Shown one piece after another: positions 1 through 8,398 of a stretch of DNA of 16,240 nt. The position numbers were made by a program, and so were the translations under genes. A model generated the notes under the pieces. It was not told where the DNA came from. It saw only the letters and a list, made by a program, of their open reading frames with translations, and ran no database searches. Source of the DNA: Pseudorhodobacter sp. (GTDB lineage: Bacteria; Pseudomonadota; Alphaproteobacteria; Rhodobacterales; Rhodobacteraceae). Every line of letters begins with the position of its first letter. The stretch's first letter is position 1. The stretch spans positions 1 to 16,240 of the forward strand of contig JAHEDL010000007.1 in the NCBI GenBank assembly GCA_024641255.1, in the 5' to 3' direction.

Positions 1-1
1 G

Positions 2-70
2 CGGTTGCGGCATCGGGGCGATGTGGCGGAAACCGACGCCGAAGAAAATGACGGACCGGGTGCGCCCTGA
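2..70 (+). CDS. C-terminal tail of an unidentified upstream gene (partial, tentative)
   Basis: From base 2 a reading frame runs to a TGA at 68-70 and would encode 22 residues ending in an acidic, Gly/Pro-rich tail ([14 protein letters not shown]). It lies 22 bases before the pdxJ start, the close spacing expected inside an operon. No domain is visible in so short a piece, so the product cannot be named. In related Rhodobacterales I recall a DUF2062 membrane protein gene in this position, but nothing here proves that. The alternative is that these 92 bases are only leader sequence. Confidence 0.35.
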   Translation, partial: RLRHRGDVAETDAEENDGPGAP

Positions 71-92
71 CGGCGACACCAAGGGGGGTAAC

Positions 93-842
93 ATGAAAAA
101 ACAACGGCTTGGCGTGAACATCGACCATGTGGCAACCGTGCGCAATGCGCGTGGGTCAGCGTGGCCTGACCCGCTGCGGGCAGCCCTTGTTGCGGAAGCC
201 GCCGGTGCTGATGGTATCACTGCGCATCTGCGCGAAGACCGCCGCCATATTCGCGACTCTGACATGGAGGCGCTGCGGGCTGGCATTGGCATTCCGCTGA
301 ATTTCGAATGTGCCGCGACCGACGAAATGGCGGCGATCATTTTGCGGCTAAAACCGCATGCCGTGTGTCTAGTGCCGGAAAAGCGCGAAGAGCGCACCAC
401 CGAAGGCGGGCTGGACGTGGCGGGCGACGAAGCGCGCTTGACCGAATTTATCGCGCCGCTGCGTGCGGCGGGGTGTCGTGTCAGCATGTTCATCGGCCAT
501 GATGCGCGCCAGATCGAAGCCTCGGCGCGCATTGGTGCGGCGGTGGTTGAACTGCACACCGGCCATTATTCCGACCTGCACGCCGAAGGGCGTTTGGCCG
601 AAGCAGAGGCCGAGCTTGCGGCGCTGCGCAAAGGGGCAGCTTTGGCGCATTCTTTGGGGCTAGAGGTGCATGCCGGCCACGGTCTGACCTATGACAACGT
701 GGCGCCGGTGGCGGCGATTCCCGAAATTGTCGAACTGAACATCGGCCATTTCCTGATTGGCGAGGCGATTTACATCGGCCTGTGCGCGGCGATTGAAGAA
801 ATGCGGCGGCGGATGGATGCCGCGCGTGAGGGGTTGGCGTGA
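93..842 (+). CDS. pdxJ: Pyridoxine 5'-phosphate synthase PdxJ
   Basis: PdxJ carries out the last ring-forming step of the DXP-dependent vitamin B6 pathway. It condenses 3-amino-2-oxopropyl phosphate with 1-deoxyxylulose 5-phosphate to pyridoxine 5'-phosphate in the cytoplasm. The 249-residue TIM-barrel protein opens with [16 protein letters not shown] (residues 6-21). It keeps the key residues at the E. coli positions: His45 and Arg47 in [10 protein letters not shown], Glu72 in LNFECA, and His193 in [10 protein letters not shown]. The length is normal for the family. I chose the ATG at 93 because a purine-rich site (AAGGGGGG, 81-88) sits just upstream and the protein then begins like other PdxJ proteins; the longer frame from base 21 adds an unrelated basic leader. 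acpS starts 10 bases after the stop. Confidence 0.97.
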   Translation: MKKQRLGVNIDHVATVRNARGSAWPDPLRAALVAEAAGADGITAHLREDRRHIRDSDMEALRAGIGIPLNFECAATDEMAAIILRLKPHAVCLVPEKREERTTEGGLDVAGDEARLTEFIAPLRAAGCRVSMFIGHDARQIEASARIGAAVVELHTGHYSDLHAEGRLAEAEAELAALRKGAALAHSLGLEVHAGHGLTYDNVAPVAAIPEIVELNIGHFLIGEAIYIGLCAAIEEMRRRMDAAREGLA

Positions 843-852
843 GCGGCGCGAA

Positions 853-1266
853 ATGATCCTTGGCATCGGGTCTGACCTTGCCAACATAGACCGGATCGAG
901 GGGACGCTGCAGCGCTTTGGCGCGCGGTTCAAAAACCGCGTGTTTACAGAACTGGAACAGCGCAAGGCCGAAAGCCGACCGCAGGCGATTGCGGCAACCT
1001 ATGCAAAACGCTGGGCCGCGAAAGAGGCCTGCTCCAAGGCGCTTGGCACTGGCCTTGCGATGGGCATCAGTTGGAAGGACATGGCGGTTTCAAATCTGCG
1101 TAGTGGCCAACCCGTGATGCAGGTGACCGGATGGGCGGCGGCGAAGCTGGCCGAAATGACGCCGCCGGGGCATGAGGCGGTTATTCACGTGACTTTGACC
1201 GACGATCACCCTTGGGCGCAGGCTTTCGTGGTGATCGAGGCGCGTCCTACCCCTGCGCTAACTTGA
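853..1266 (+). CDS. acpS: Holo-[acyl-carrier-protein] synthase AcpS
   Basis: AcpS transfers the 4'-phosphopantetheine arm of coenzyme A to the conserved serine of apo-ACP, which makes the carrier usable for fatty-acid synthesis. The 137-residue protein starts [16 protein letters not shown], where Asp8 is the expected metal ligand. It carries the second signature [17 protein letters not shown] (residues 51-67), with Glu58 as the other metal-binding residue. Size and both motifs fit AcpS-type, not Sfp-type, transferases. The ATG at 853 places the family's N-terminus correctly; extending upstream would overlap pdxJ and add an Arg-rich stretch not seen in the family. It sits between pdxJ and lepB, a usual alphaproteobacterial order. 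Confidence 0.96.
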   Translation: MILGIGSDLANIDRIEGTLQRFGARFKNRVFTELEQRKAESRPQAIAATYAKRWAAKEACSKALGTGLAMGISWKDMAVSNLRSGQPVMQVTGWAAAKLAEMTPPGHEAVIHVTLTDDHPWAQAFVVIEARPTPALT

Positions 1267-1319
1267 CTCCCAAGGCCCTCGCGCGCATGTAGCGGCAAAC
1301 CTCAAGGAACCTGGACATC

Positions 1320-2099
1320 ATGGCGAAAAACGAAGGCGGCATTGTCGAAACGATCAAAACCGTGGTTTACGCGCTTTTGATCGCGGGCGTTTTCCGCACC
1401 CTGTTCTTTCAACCGTTCTGGATTCCGTCTGAGTCGATGAAAGATACCCTGCTGATCGGGGACTTCGTTTTCGTCAACAAAATGGCCTATGGCTATTCCA
1501 AGTATTCCTGTCCGTTCTCGATGTGCCCATTCTCGGGCCGGATTTTCGCATCGGCCCCCGAACGTGGCGACGTGGTGGTGTTCCGCCATCCGGTGAACGG
1601 GTCGGATATGGTCAAGCGTCTGATCGGCCTGCCGGGCGACAAGATTCAGGTCAAGGAAGGCATCCTTTACATCAACGGTGCTGTGGCGCCGCAGGTGCCG
1701 GATGGGGTGTTTCAAGAAGTGATGGAGCTGCAAGGCCCGATGAAGAACCGCCCGCGCTGCCAGAATGGCGCGGTTGGCATCGGCGCGATTTGCGAAAAGG
1801 CCCGTGCGCGCGAAACCCTGCCGAACGGTGTCGAGCATGACGTGCTGAACATCGAAGACAATGGTGCTGCCGACAACACCGATGTGTTCACCGTGCCGGA
1901 AGGCGAGTTCTTCTTCATGGGCGACAACCGCGACAACAGCCTGGACAGCCGCTTTGACCAGCGCGTTGGCGGCGTGGGCTTTGTTCCGGCAGAATTCCTG
2001 ATTGGCCGCGCCGACCGGATCATCTTTTCATCCGCAGGCGCATCGATGCTGTATTTCTGGACCTGGCGTATGGATCGTTTCTTTAAGGCGGTGGAGTGA
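1320..2099 (+). CDS. lepB: Signal peptidase I LepB
   Basis: LepB is the membrane-bound serine protease that removes signal peptides from exported preproteins on the periplasmic side of the inner membrane. This 259-residue S26A protein has one N-terminal membrane segment (about residues 9-30). The catalytic Ser39 lies in PSESM and the general-base Lys99 in [12 protein letters not shown]; the late box [11 protein letters not shown] is also present. One membrane anchor is usual for alphaproteobacterial LepB, whereas E. coli LepB has two. Four cysteines lie in the predicted periplasmic part, two in CPFSMC (residues 64-69) and two in the insert near residues 146-157, and could form disulfides. AAGGA at 1304-1308 supports the start. 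The stop overlaps the rnc GTG start by four bases (GTGA), which suggests translational coupling. Confidence 0.97.
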   Translation: MAKNEGGIVETIKTVVYALLIAGVFRTLFFQPFWIPSESMKDTLLIGDFVFVNKMAYGYSKYSCPFSMCPFSGRIFASAPERGDVVVFRHPVNGSDMVKRLIGLPGDKIQVKEGILYINGAVAPQVPDGVFQEVMELQGPMKNRPRCQNGAVGIGAICEKARARETLPNGVEHDVLNIEDNGAADNTDVFTVPEGEFFFMGDNRDNSLDSRFDQRVGGVGFVPAEFLIGRADRIIFSSAGASMLYFWTWRMDRFFKAVE

Positions 2100-2785
2100 G
2101 GCTCTCGGCGGATCTTAAGGCCTTTGAAGGCCAAATCGGGCACAGCTTTCGCAAGCCTGAATTGCTGTTGCGCGCGGTAACGCATGCGTCGATTTCGTCG
2201 CCAACGCGGCCCGATAACCAGCGGTTGGAATTTCTGGGCGACCGGGTGTTGGGTTTGGTAATGGCCGAAGCGCTGTTGTCGGCAGACACGGCGGCGTCGG
2301 AAGGGCAGCTTGCGCCGCGCTTTAACGCCATGGTGCGCAAAGAAGCCTGTGCCGAAGTTGCGCGCGAAGTTGGTCTTGGCGAAGTGCTAAAGCTTGGCCG
2401 GTCGGAAATGCTGTCGGGTGGCCGCCGCAAAGAGGCGTTGCTGGGCGATGCGATGGAAGCGGTGATTGCCGCGGTTTATCAAGATGCCGGGTTTGAAGCG
2501 GCGCGCGCCTTGGTGCTGCGGCTTTGGGGCAAACGCATTGGCGCGGTTGAACAAGACGCCCGCGATGCGAAAACCGCGTTGCAGGAATGGGCGCAGGCTC
2601 GCGCCATGCCGCCGCCGGTGTATAGTGAACAAAGCCGTGAAGGCCCTGACCACCAACCGATGTTTACCGTTCAGGTCCGGTTGGAAAGCGGCGAGGCGGA
2701 AAGCGCCCGCGCCGGATCGAAACGCGTGGCCGAACAGGCCGCAGCCCGCGCCCTTTTGGCCCGGATGGAGAATTTAGATGACTGA
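2096..2785 (+). CDS. rnc: Ribonuclease III
   Basis: RNase III cuts double-stranded RNA and processes rRNA precursors and structured mRNAs. The 229-residue protein has the nuclease domain first (about 5-150), with signature [14 protein letters not shown] (41-54). Its catalytic acidic residues are Glu45, Asp49, Asp118 and Glu121, the last two in GDAMEA. A double-stranded-RNA-binding domain follows (about 157-226) with the usual Gly/Lys/Ala-rich end [14 protein letters not shown]. Position 42 is Gln where E. coli has the conserved Glu38, a difference I believe is common in this lineage. The GTG start overlaps the lepB stop and the last eight bases overlap era. Rnc followed by era is a widely conserved pair that links RNA processing with ribosome assembly. 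Confidence 0.97.
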   Translation: MRLSADLKAFEGQIGHSFRKPELLLRAVTHASISSPTRPDNQRLEFLGDRVLGLVMAEALLSADTAASEGQLAPRFNAMVRKEACAEVAREVGLGEVLKLGRSEMLSGGRRKEALLGDAMEAVIAAVYQDAGFEAARALVLRLWGKRIGAVEQDARDAKTALQEWAQARAMPPPVYSEQSREGPDHQPMFTVQVRLESGEAESARAGSKRVAEQAAARALLARMENLDD

Positions 2786-3698
2786 CACCGCCACTCGCGC
2801 CGGTTTTGTTGCCCTGATTGGCGAGCCCAATGCGGGTAAGTCCACTTTGCTGAACCGGATGGTTGGGGCGAAAGTTTCAATCGTGACGCATAAGGTGCAG
2901 ACCACCCGCGCCCGTATTCGCGGCGTGGCGATGGAAGGGCAGGCGCAGATTGTGTTCGTGGACACCCCCGGCCTGTTTCGTCCGCGCCGCCGCTTGGACC
3001 GTGCGATGGTCAAGGCAGCGTGGGGCGGTGCGGCGGATGCCGATATCATCGTTTTGCTGATCGAAGCGCATCGGGGTCTGACCGATGGCGTTGAAGCGAT
3101 CATTGACCGGATGAAAGACCAGATCCCGCAGGGCCAACAGGTGGCGCTGGCGATCAACAAGATCGACCGGGTGAAGGCCGAAGTGCTGCTGGCCTTGGCC
3201 GAAAAGATGAACACGGCGTTTCCGTTTGCCAAGACCTTCATGATCTCGGCCGAAAAGGGCTATGGCGTGCAAGATTTGCGCGAATGGCTGGCGGAACAGA
3301 TTCCGGCCGGCCCGTGGTTCTACCCCGAAGACCAGATCGCCGATCTGCCGATGCGGATGATCGCCGCCGAAATGACCCGTGAAAAGCTGACCCTGCGTCT
3401 GCATGAAGAACTGCCGTATCAGCTGACCGTGGAAACCGAAAAGTGGGAAGACAAGCCCGACGGATCGACGCGGATTGACCAGATTATCTATGTTTCGCGT
3501 GATGGCCATAAGGGCATCGTGCTTGGCAACAAGGGCGAAACCATCAAGGGCATCGGCCAATCGGCGCGGGCGGATATTTCGGAATTCCTTGGGCGCACCG
3601 TGCATTTGTTCTTGCAGGTGAAAGTGCGCGAAAACTGGCAGGACGAGCCAGAGCGGTATTCGGAAATGGGTCTGGATTTCAAAGACGGCGAGTCGTAA
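2778..3698 (+). CDS. era: GTPase Era
   Basis: Era is an essential GTPase that binds the 3' end of 16S rRNA and helps mature the 30S subunit. The 306-residue protein has a Ras-like domain with the P-loop GEPNAGKST (15-23), an effector stretch around [10 protein letters not shown] (40-49), switch II DTPG (62-65) and the base-recognition motif NKID (127-130). A type II KH RNA-binding domain follows, with [11 protein letters not shown] at 243-253. All nucleotide-binding motifs are intact and the length is typical. The ATG at 2778 lies inside the last codons of rnc, giving an 8-base overlap that favours coupled translation. The DUF1491 gene starts 9 bases after the stop. Confidence 0.97.
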   Translation: MTDTATRAGFVALIGEPNAGKSTLLNRMVGAKVSIVTHKVQTTRARIRGVAMEGQAQIVFVDTPGLFRPRRRLDRAMVKAAWGGAADADIIVLLIEAHRGLTDGVEAIIDRMKDQIPQGQQVALAINKIDRVKAEVLLALAEKMNTAFPFAKTFMISAEKGYGVQDLREWLAEQIPAGPWFYPEDQIADLPMRMIAAEMTREKLTLRLHEELPYQLTVETEKWEDKPDGSTRIDQIIYVSRDGHKGIVLGNKGETIKGIGQSARADISEFLGRTVHLFLQVKVRENWQDEPERYSEMGLDFKDGES

Positions 3699-3707
3699 GC
3701 GCGCGCC

Positions 3708-4043
3708 ATGACGGTGCGTTTGACGGCGGCGTTGTGGGTTTCGGCCTATCTGAACCGGCTACGGCTGGCTGATATTGCGGCCTATGTCACGGCAAAGGGC
3801 GACCCCACCGCGGGTGCGGTGGTGGTAAAGGTTGCCACGCTGGATGGCCGCGCGCGGGCGTTTCAGCGCAGCTTTGATCTGATGGCGAACACGCGGGTTT
3901 GGGTGGTTTTGGCCGAGGGGCCAGAGCCAGAGGTTGACGCCATGCTGACCCGTCAGCGTGGCCGCGACCCTGATCTGTGGGTGATTGAATTGGAAGACCG
4001 GCAGGGCCGGACCTTGCTTGATCAAGACGGTTTGGCCGAATAA
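3708..4043 (+). CDS. DUF1491 family protein
   Basis: A 111-residue soluble protein of unknown function that matches my memory of the DUF1491 family, found mainly in alphaproteobacteria. Visible marks are the start LTAALWVSAYLNRL, a central VVVKVATLDGRARAFQRS and the C-terminal DPDLWVIELEDRQGRTLL. There is no signal peptide, membrane segment or catalytic motif that I can identify. It starts 9 bases after era, so it is probably the last gene of the pdxJ-era operon, although no clear Shine-Dalgarno site precedes it. Its last 22 bases overlap the 3' end of the opposing membrane-protein gene. The family call is fairly sure; no function should be inferred beyond the operon context. Confidence 0.85.
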   Translation: MTVRLTAALWVSAYLNRLRLADIAAYVTAKGDPTAGAVVVKVATLDGRARAFQRSFDLMANTRVWVVLAEGPEPEVDAMLTRQRGRDPDLWVIELEDRQGRTLLDQDGLAE

Positions 4044-4618
4044 CGCCAGCGGGCGACGGCCCAGATCAGCACGAACACCAGCGAAAACGCCAACACCAGC
4101 GCCGCACAGTTTAGCGCAAGATGCGGCCAACCAAGCGTATCGGCGTTCAGGAACGGATAGGGCCAGAACCCGGTTTTCACCCCACGGATCAGCGCATAAA
4201 CCAGATATAGCAGCGGCCACAGCAAGGCTTTGGGCAGATCTTGCAGCTGCAGGTCTTTGGGCGCAAATGCCAGCCACCACGCAGCATAGCCTAGCGGCAT
4301 CGCGCTGTGCAGGCCCTGATCGGCCCACCAGCCCAAACCAGTTGGTGCCCAAAGGTCCGACAGCAGGCCGTGGTAAATCAGCCCCACCATGACAATCGAC
4401 AGCAAAAGGCTTGCCGCCCGCACTGCCGAAATCTGCCAGCGGTTGGTGATGGCCAGCAGATGCGCCGTCAGCAACGCATTGGTCAGAATGGTGAAAAACG
4501 CGGCCATCGCCCAGATACGCTGCGCCGCGTCGGGAATATTTGGCAGCGCGTCAAATTGCGCCCGCAGCGAGGCAAGGCCAAGAATGGCAAGGGCAAAGGC
4601 GGTAAGACGGGCTTTCAT
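4022..4618 (-). CDS. Pr6Pr family membrane protein
   Basis: A 198-residue, very hydrophobic protein with about six predicted membrane helices: near residues 4-20, 34-56, 65-86, 104-118, 130-146 and 163-190. The stretches [36 protein letters not shown] and the following [12 protein letters not shown] fit the Pr6Pr family of integral membrane proteins, whose function is unknown. I took the ATG at 4616-4618, where the first membrane helix begins; an open frame runs further upstream but crosses the divergent recO gene. The 3' end overlaps the DUF1491 gene by 22 bases tail to tail, and 90 bases separate its start from recO. The family name rests on motif memory; 'six-helix membrane protein' is certain. 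Confidence 0.82.
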   Translation of the reverse strand: MKARLTAFALAILGLASLRAQFDALPNIPDAAQRIWAMAAFFTILTNALLTAHLLAITNRWQISAVRAASLLLSIVMVGLIYHGLLSDLWAPTGLGWWADQGLHSAMPLGYAAWWLAFAPKDLQLQDLPKALLWPLLYLVYALIRGVKTGFWPYPFLNADTLGWPHLALNCAALVLAFSLVFVLIWAVARWRYSAKPS

Positions 4619-4635
4619 AGCCGTAGTTTGGCGGT

Positions 4636-4647
4636 TTCGCGCGCGAA
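4636..4647. promoter_or_regulatory. 12-bp perfect palindrome in the divergent Pr6Pr/recO control region
   Basis: TTCGCGCGCGAA is a perfect palindrome 18 bases upstream of the Pr6Pr gene start and 61 bases upstream of recO. Its position between two divergent genes makes it a candidate operator. Alternating CG is common in G+C-rich DNA, so the symmetry could be chance. No regulator is proposed. Confidence 0.3.
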
Positions 4648-4659
4648 GGCAACTGTTCC

Positions 4660-4693
4660 GCTGCGGCACGGACTTGCGGTGCGCAGCCGCAGC
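4660..4693. repeat. Inverted repeat upstream of recO
   Basis: GCTGCGGC (4660-4667) and GCCGCAGC (4686-4693) are perfect 8-base inverted arms around an 18-base spacer, ending 15 bases before the recO ATG. In a recO transcript they would form a stem just upstream of the ribosome-binding region. No T-run follows, so it is not an intrinsic terminator. It may be an operator, a leader hairpin or chance. Confidence 0.35.
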
Positions 4694-4708
4694 CTTGATA
4701 GTTGCGGC

Positions 4709-5425
4709 ATGGAATGGCGGGATCAGGGCGCGGTGTTGTCCATGCGTTTGCATGGCGAAACCTCTGCGATCATCGAGGTGTTTACGGCGGCGCATGGCCG
4801 TCATGCTGGCGTGGTGCGCGGGGGCGCGTCGCGGCGGATGGCAGCGACATTGCAACCCGGAACGCAGGTCGAGGTGGTCTGGCGCGCCCGGCTGGATGAA
4901 CAGATTGGCAGCTATCAGGTAGAACCGCTGCAAAGTCGCGCCGGAGTTATGGCCGACCGGATGGCTTTGGCGGGGCTGAACGCGATTTGCGCCATGCTGC
5001 ATGTGGCTTTGCCCGAGCGCGAGGCGCATCCGCAGCTGTATCGCGCCAGCATTGGCTTGTTGGATGCGTTGCAGGGGCCGGCTTGGGTACCGGACTATCT
5101 GCGCTGGGAAATGCAGTTGCTGGAAGAGCTTGGCTTTGCGCTTGATCTGACGCGCTGCGCGATTAGCGGTAGCCGCGAAGATCTGGCGTTTGTGTCACCC
5201 AAGACGGGGCGCGCGGTAAACCGCGATGCGGCGGGCGACTGGGCGGCGCGGTTGTTGCCGCTGCCGCCGGTCTTGCTGGGGCAAGGCCCGGCCAGCCCGG
5301 CCGAATTGGCGCAGGGCTTTGCATTGACGGGGCATTTTCTGAACTGGTCGCTGCAACCGATGCTGAACGGCCGCCCCTTGCCCGAAGCGCGGGCACGGCT
5401 TTTGGATCTTTTGGCGCGAGAATAG
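4709..5425 (+). CDS. recO: DNA repair protein RecO
   Basis: RecO works with RecR (and RecF) to load RecA on single-stranded-DNA-binding-protein-coated gaps during recombinational repair. The 238-residue protein has an N-terminal OB fold (about 1-80, starting [20 protein letters not shown]) and a helical C-terminal domain. The stretch [24 protein letters not shown] lies in the zone where other RecO proteins carry a four-cysteine zinc site; only one cysteine remains here, which I believe is usual in alphaproteobacteria. The ATG at 4709 gives the family N-terminus. The longer in-frame extension upstream runs through the opposing membrane-protein gene and is not credible. It is the first gene of a short rightward unit with the MFS gene. 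Confidence 0.94.
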   Translation: MEWRDQGAVLSMRLHGETSAIIEVFTAAHGRHAGVVRGGASRRMAATLQPGTQVEVVWRARLDEQIGSYQVEPLQSRAGVMADRMALAGLNAICAMLHVALPEREAHPQLYRASIGLLDALQGPAWVPDYLRWEMQLLEELGFALDLTRCAISGSREDLAFVSPKTGRAVNRDAAGDWAARLLPLPPVLLGQGPASPAELAQGFALTGHFLNWSLQPMLNGRPLPEARARLLDLLARE

Positions 5426-5492
5426 TCGCGATCTGGCGGCTTCTGTCGTGTCCGTCACAGACGGCGTGGCGGCAACGACAGCACGTTGCGGC

Positions 5493-6710
5493 ATGGCTTT
5501 ACGGTATCAATCCCTTGAACTGAAACATGCGGCAACGCCGCGCTTGCAGCATTTCGCGCTTTTGGCGGGGCTAGAGGCTGCGGTGCGCGGCACGCTGATT
5601 TCGACCATTCCGATTGCGGTCTATGACGCCTTCGGGTCGGCGCAAAACCTGTCGACGGTGTATTTCACCGCAGGCGTGATTACGCTGTTCTGGGGGCTGA
5701 TGGTGCCGCGCCTGACGCAGATCTGGCCGCGCCGCTGGGTCTATTCGGCGGGCTGCATCTTTTACCTGATTGCGATGGCACTGTTTGTGCTGGGCCTGTC
5801 TTGGTCGGTGCAGCTGGGCATTCTGATCATGTCGATGGCGACTGTGACCTGCTTTGTCTGCTTCAACGCCTATGTGTTGGACTATGTGCCGCGCAGCGAT
5901 TTGGGCCGCACCCAAAGCCTGCAAATGGTTTACGCCGCAGCACCTTGGGCAATTGGGCCGATGACCGGGGTGTGGATGCGATCGGTCTGGTCGCCGCTGC
6001 CGTTTCTGGTGGCGGGCTGCTTTGCGCTGCTGCTGCTACTGGTGTTTTGGTTGCTGCGTTTGGGCAGTGGCAAGCAGATCACCCGCGCCAAAGGCCCGGC
6101 GGTTAACCCGCTTGCCTATCTTGGCCGGTTTTTCCGGCAGCCCCGGCTGATTGGCGGTTGGCTGTTTGCGGTGATCCGCAGCTGTGGCTGGTGGGTCTAT
6201 GTGGTTTATGTGCCAGTGTTTTGCATCGAAAGCGGCTTGGGCGACAAGCTGGGCGGCTTCATGCTGTCGGTGTCGAACGCCACGCTGCTGCTGTCGCCGT
6301 TCATGGCGGCTTGGGTGCGGCGGCGGTCGGTGCGGATCGCGCTGCGGCTGGCGTTGCTTTACTGCGCGGTGCTGTTTTGTGCTGCAACGGTGACCGCGCC
6401 GGTGCCGTGGCTTGCTGTGGCCTGCCTGTTTCTGGGGTCGTTCGGGCTGGTGATGCTGGATGTGGCGGGGGGGCTGCCGTTCATGATGTCGGTCAAACCG
6501 TCAGAGCGCGCAGAAATGGCGGCGGTTTATTCCAGCTTCCGCGATGTGTCGGGCATTGCCACGCCGGGTATGGCGTGGCTGGTGCTGTGGGTGGCGCCGC
6601 TGAACTTCATCTTTGCCGCGTCGGGTCTGGCTTTTGGCGCGGCCTTCCTGATTGCCGGACGGCTGCACCCCCGGCTTGGCGTGCTGCGGCCGTCGCGCGG
6701 TGGGGCTTAA
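5493..6710 (+). CDS. MFS-type transporter
   Basis: A 405-residue integral membrane protein with about twelve predicted helices, a central basic loop (near RLGSGKQITRAKG) and the size of a major facilitator superfamily permease. The N-terminal half has HFALLAGLEAAVRGTL and VPRLTQIWPRRWVYSAG, which resembles the loop between helices 2 and 3 of this superfamily. The substrate cannot be read from the sequence, and there is no neighbouring biosynthetic or resistance gene to suggest one. The start is uncertain: I prefer ATG 5493, but a GTG at 5448 would add 15 residues and neither has a clear Shine-Dalgarno site. It may be co-transcribed with recO. Its stop shares four bases (TTAA) with the end of the opposing mcd gene. 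Confidence 0.85.
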   Translation: MALRYQSLELKHAATPRLQHFALLAGLEAAVRGTLISTIPIAVYDAFGSAQNLSTVYFTAGVITLFWGLMVPRLTQIWPRRWVYSAGCIFYLIAMALFVLGLSWSVQLGILIMSMATVTCFVCFNAYVLDYVPRSDLGRTQSLQMVYAAAPWAIGPMTGVWMRSVWSPLPFLVAGCFALLLLLVFWLLRLGSGKQITRAKGPAVNPLAYLGRFFRQPRLIGGWLFAVIRSCGWWVYVVYVPVFCIESGLGDKLGGFMLSVSNATLLLSPFMAAWVRRRSVRIALRLALLYCAVLFCAATVTAPVPWLAVACLFLGSFGLVMLDVAGGLPFMMSVKPSERAEMAAVYSSFRDVSGIATPGMAWLVLWVAPLNFIFAASGLAFGAAFLIAGRLHPRLGVLRPSRGGA

Positions 6711-6729
6711 TCCAGCAGACGCCGCGCGA
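6693..6729. repeat. Inverted repeat centred on the shared mcd/MFS stop codons
   Basis: TCGCGCGG (6693-6700) and CCGCGCGA (6722-6729) are perfect 8-base inverted arms around a 21-base spacer that holds the overlapping stop codons (TTAA, 6707-6710). Both transcripts would carry the hairpin at their coding ends. It has no U-tract, so it is not a standard terminator. There is no other room for a terminator between these convergent genes. Confidence 0.4.
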
Positions 6730-8374
6730 TCACCTGCGCCTGAATTTCGGCGGCACCTTCGAAGATGTTCAGAATGCGTGCGTCGCACAAAATTCGGCTG
6801 ATCTGGTATTCCAAGGCAAAGCCGTTGCCGCCGTGGATTTGCAGAGCGTTGTCGGCGCTGGCCCAAGCCACGCGCGCGCCAAGCAGTTTCGCCATCCCCG
6901 CCTCTAGGTCGCAGCGTTTGTCGTGATCTTTCTGCCAAGCGCTGAAATATGTCAGCTGCCGCGCGATCATGATTTCCACCGCCATCATCGCCAGCTTGCC
7001 AGCCACGCGCGGAAACTCGATCAACGCCTTGCCAAACTGTTTACGATCTTCGGCATATTTCATGCCGACCTCTAACGCCGATTGCGCCACGCCAATCGCC
7101 CGCGCTGCGGTTTGAATCCGTGCCGATTCGAAGGTTTGCATCAGTTGCTTGAAACCTTGGCCGGGCACACCACCCAGCAGGTTATCGGATTTCACCTTGA
7201 ACCCGTCGAACGCCAGTTCGTATTCCTTCATGCCGCGATAGCCCAGAACTTCGATCTCGCCACCCGTCATGCCGGGGGTGGGGAAGGGGGCATCGTCGGT
7301 TCCCGGCGTTTTTTCCGCCAGAAACATCGACAGGCCTTTGTAATCGCTGGTGTCGGGGTCGGTGCGCGCCAGCAGGGTCATCACATGGGTGCGGGCGGCG
7401 TGGGTGATCCAGGTTTTGTTGCCGGTGACTTCCCAGCCCTGTTCGGTTTTGACAGCGCGGGTGCGCAGGCTGCCCAGATCGGACCCGGTGTTGGGTTCGG
7501 TGAACACGGCGGTTGGCAAAATCTCACCGCTGGCAAGTTTTGGCAGCCACTGCGCCTTTTGCGCGTCGGTGCCGCCGCACAGGATCAGTTCGGCGGCAAT
7601 CTCGCTGCGGGTGCCAAGCGACCCGACCCCGATATAGCCGCGCGACAGTTCCTCCGACACCACCACCATCGACGCCTTGCTTAGGCCAAATCCGCCGAAT
7701 TCTTCCGGGATCGTCAGGCCGAACACGCCCATTTCTGCCAGCGCTTCGATGATTTCCATCGGGATCAATTCGTCGCGCAGGTGCCAGCCATGCGCGTGCG
7801 GCACCACCTGTTCGTCGGCAAAGCGGCGGAACTGGTCGCGGATCATTTCCAATTCGTCATCCAGACCGCTGGTGCCGAACGTCGCCTTGCCGTGATTGTC
7901 GCGCATCAGCGCCACAAGCGCAGTGCGGGCGGCAGAGGTGTTGCCTTGGGCCATAAGACGCACCGCCGCCGCCCCCGGCGCTTCAGCGGTGACGCGCAAG
8001 TCCTGCAGTCGCGCGACTTCCCCCTGAGACATCGGAATCCCGCCGTGGATCTGGCTTAGGTATTCGCCAAAGCCGATCTGCAGGATCAGTGCCTCCATAT
8101 CGCCGAATTTTCCGTCGGCTTCCAGCCGTTCCGCCCATGCCCGCAATTGCCGCAAGGATTCGACATAGGTCGCCAACCATGACAGGCAGTGCGCGGCGAA
8201 CTGATGGTCCTCCAACGCGGCGGCAGACACTTTGCCCGACACCGTGACCATGCCGCGCAAGGATTCGCGCGCGGTGGTGAAAAGCGCTTCGACTTCGGGC
8301 AGCGCCTGTGCGGTCAGGGTCAGCACATCGGTCAGGATCGGGGCTTTTGCGGCGGACTGGGCGTCAAGGGCCAT
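6707..8374 (-). CDS. mcd: (2S)-methylsuccinyl-CoA dehydrogenase, ethylmalonyl-CoA pathway
   Basis: Mcd oxidises (2S)-methylsuccinyl-CoA to mesaconyl-CoA in the ethylmalonyl-CoA pathway, which replaces the glyoxylate shunt for acetyl-CoA assimilation in Rhodobacter and relatives. The 555-residue flavoprotein has an N-terminal extension of about 170 residues absent from ordinary acyl-CoA dehydrogenases and typical of Mcd. The dehydrogenase core follows, with flavin signature VFTEPNTGSDLGS (290-302), GNKTWITHAARTH (318-330) and QIHGGNGFALEY (512-523). IFEGAAEIQ (537-545) carries a Glu at the position of the short-chain catalytic base, although another Glu may act here. GAAAGG (minus strand, 8383-8388) lies 8 bases before the ATG. 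The main alternative is another long acyl-CoA dehydrogenase, but the length, N-terminal extension and closeness to pckA favour Mcd. Confidence 0.88.
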   Translation of the reverse strand: MALDAQSAAKAPILTDVLTLTAQALPEVEALFTTARESLRGMVTVSGKVSAAALEDHQFAAHCLSWLATYVESLRQLRAWAERLEADGKFGDMEALILQIGFGEYLSQIHGGIPMSQGEVARLQDLRVTAEAPGAAAVRLMAQGNTSAARTALVALMRDNHGKATFGTSGLDDELEMIRDQFRRFADEQVVPHAHGWHLRDELIPMEIIEALAEMGVFGLTIPEEFGGFGLSKASMVVVSEELSRGYIGVGSLGTRSEIAAELILCGGTDAQKAQWLPKLASGEILPTAVFTEPNTGSDLGSLRTRAVKTEQGWEVTGNKTWITHAARTHVMTLLARTDPDTSDYKGLSMFLAEKTPGTDDAPFPTPGMTGGEIEVLGYRGMKEYELAFDGFKVKSDNLLGGVPGQGFKQLMQTFESARIQTAARAIGVAQSALEVGMKYAEDRKQFGKALIEFPRVAGKLAMMAVEIMIARQLTYFSAWQKDHDKRCDLEAGMAKLLGARVAWASADNALQIHGGNGFALEYQISRILCDARILNIFEGAAEIQAQVIARRLLD

Positions 8375-8398
8375 GAGAGCAACCTTTCGGATTCTGCG

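Noticed and set aside
2219..2221. Gln42 in RNase III as a sign of an inactive enzyme
   Set aside because: The main catalytic acids Glu45, Asp49, Asp118 and Glu121 are all present, and Gln at this site appears to be usual in related bacteria.
2877..3605. Minus-strand open frame of 242 codons opposite era
   Set aside because: Antisense shadow of a complete era gene; composition is His/Arg/Gln-rich with no recognisable domain.
4017..4026. CTTGATCAAG palindrome at the DUF1491/Pr6Pr junction
   Set aside because: A 10-bp palindrome inside two overlapping coding ends, with no repeat elsewhere in view; likely chance.
4619..5029. Minus-strand extension of the Pr6Pr gene through recO
   Set aside because: The extra 137 residues are His/Arg-rich shadow of recO; the membrane protein begins naturally at the ATG at 4618.
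5413..5428. CGCGA-gaatag-TCGCG hairpin at the recO stop as a terminator
   Set aside because: Only five base pairs and no T-run; too weak to call an intrinsic terminator.
6158..6907. Plus-strand open frame of 249 codons across the MFS gene and the end of mcd
   Set aside because: Out of frame with the MFS gene, rich in Gly/Ala/Cys from G+C bias, and spans two convergent genes with clear products.
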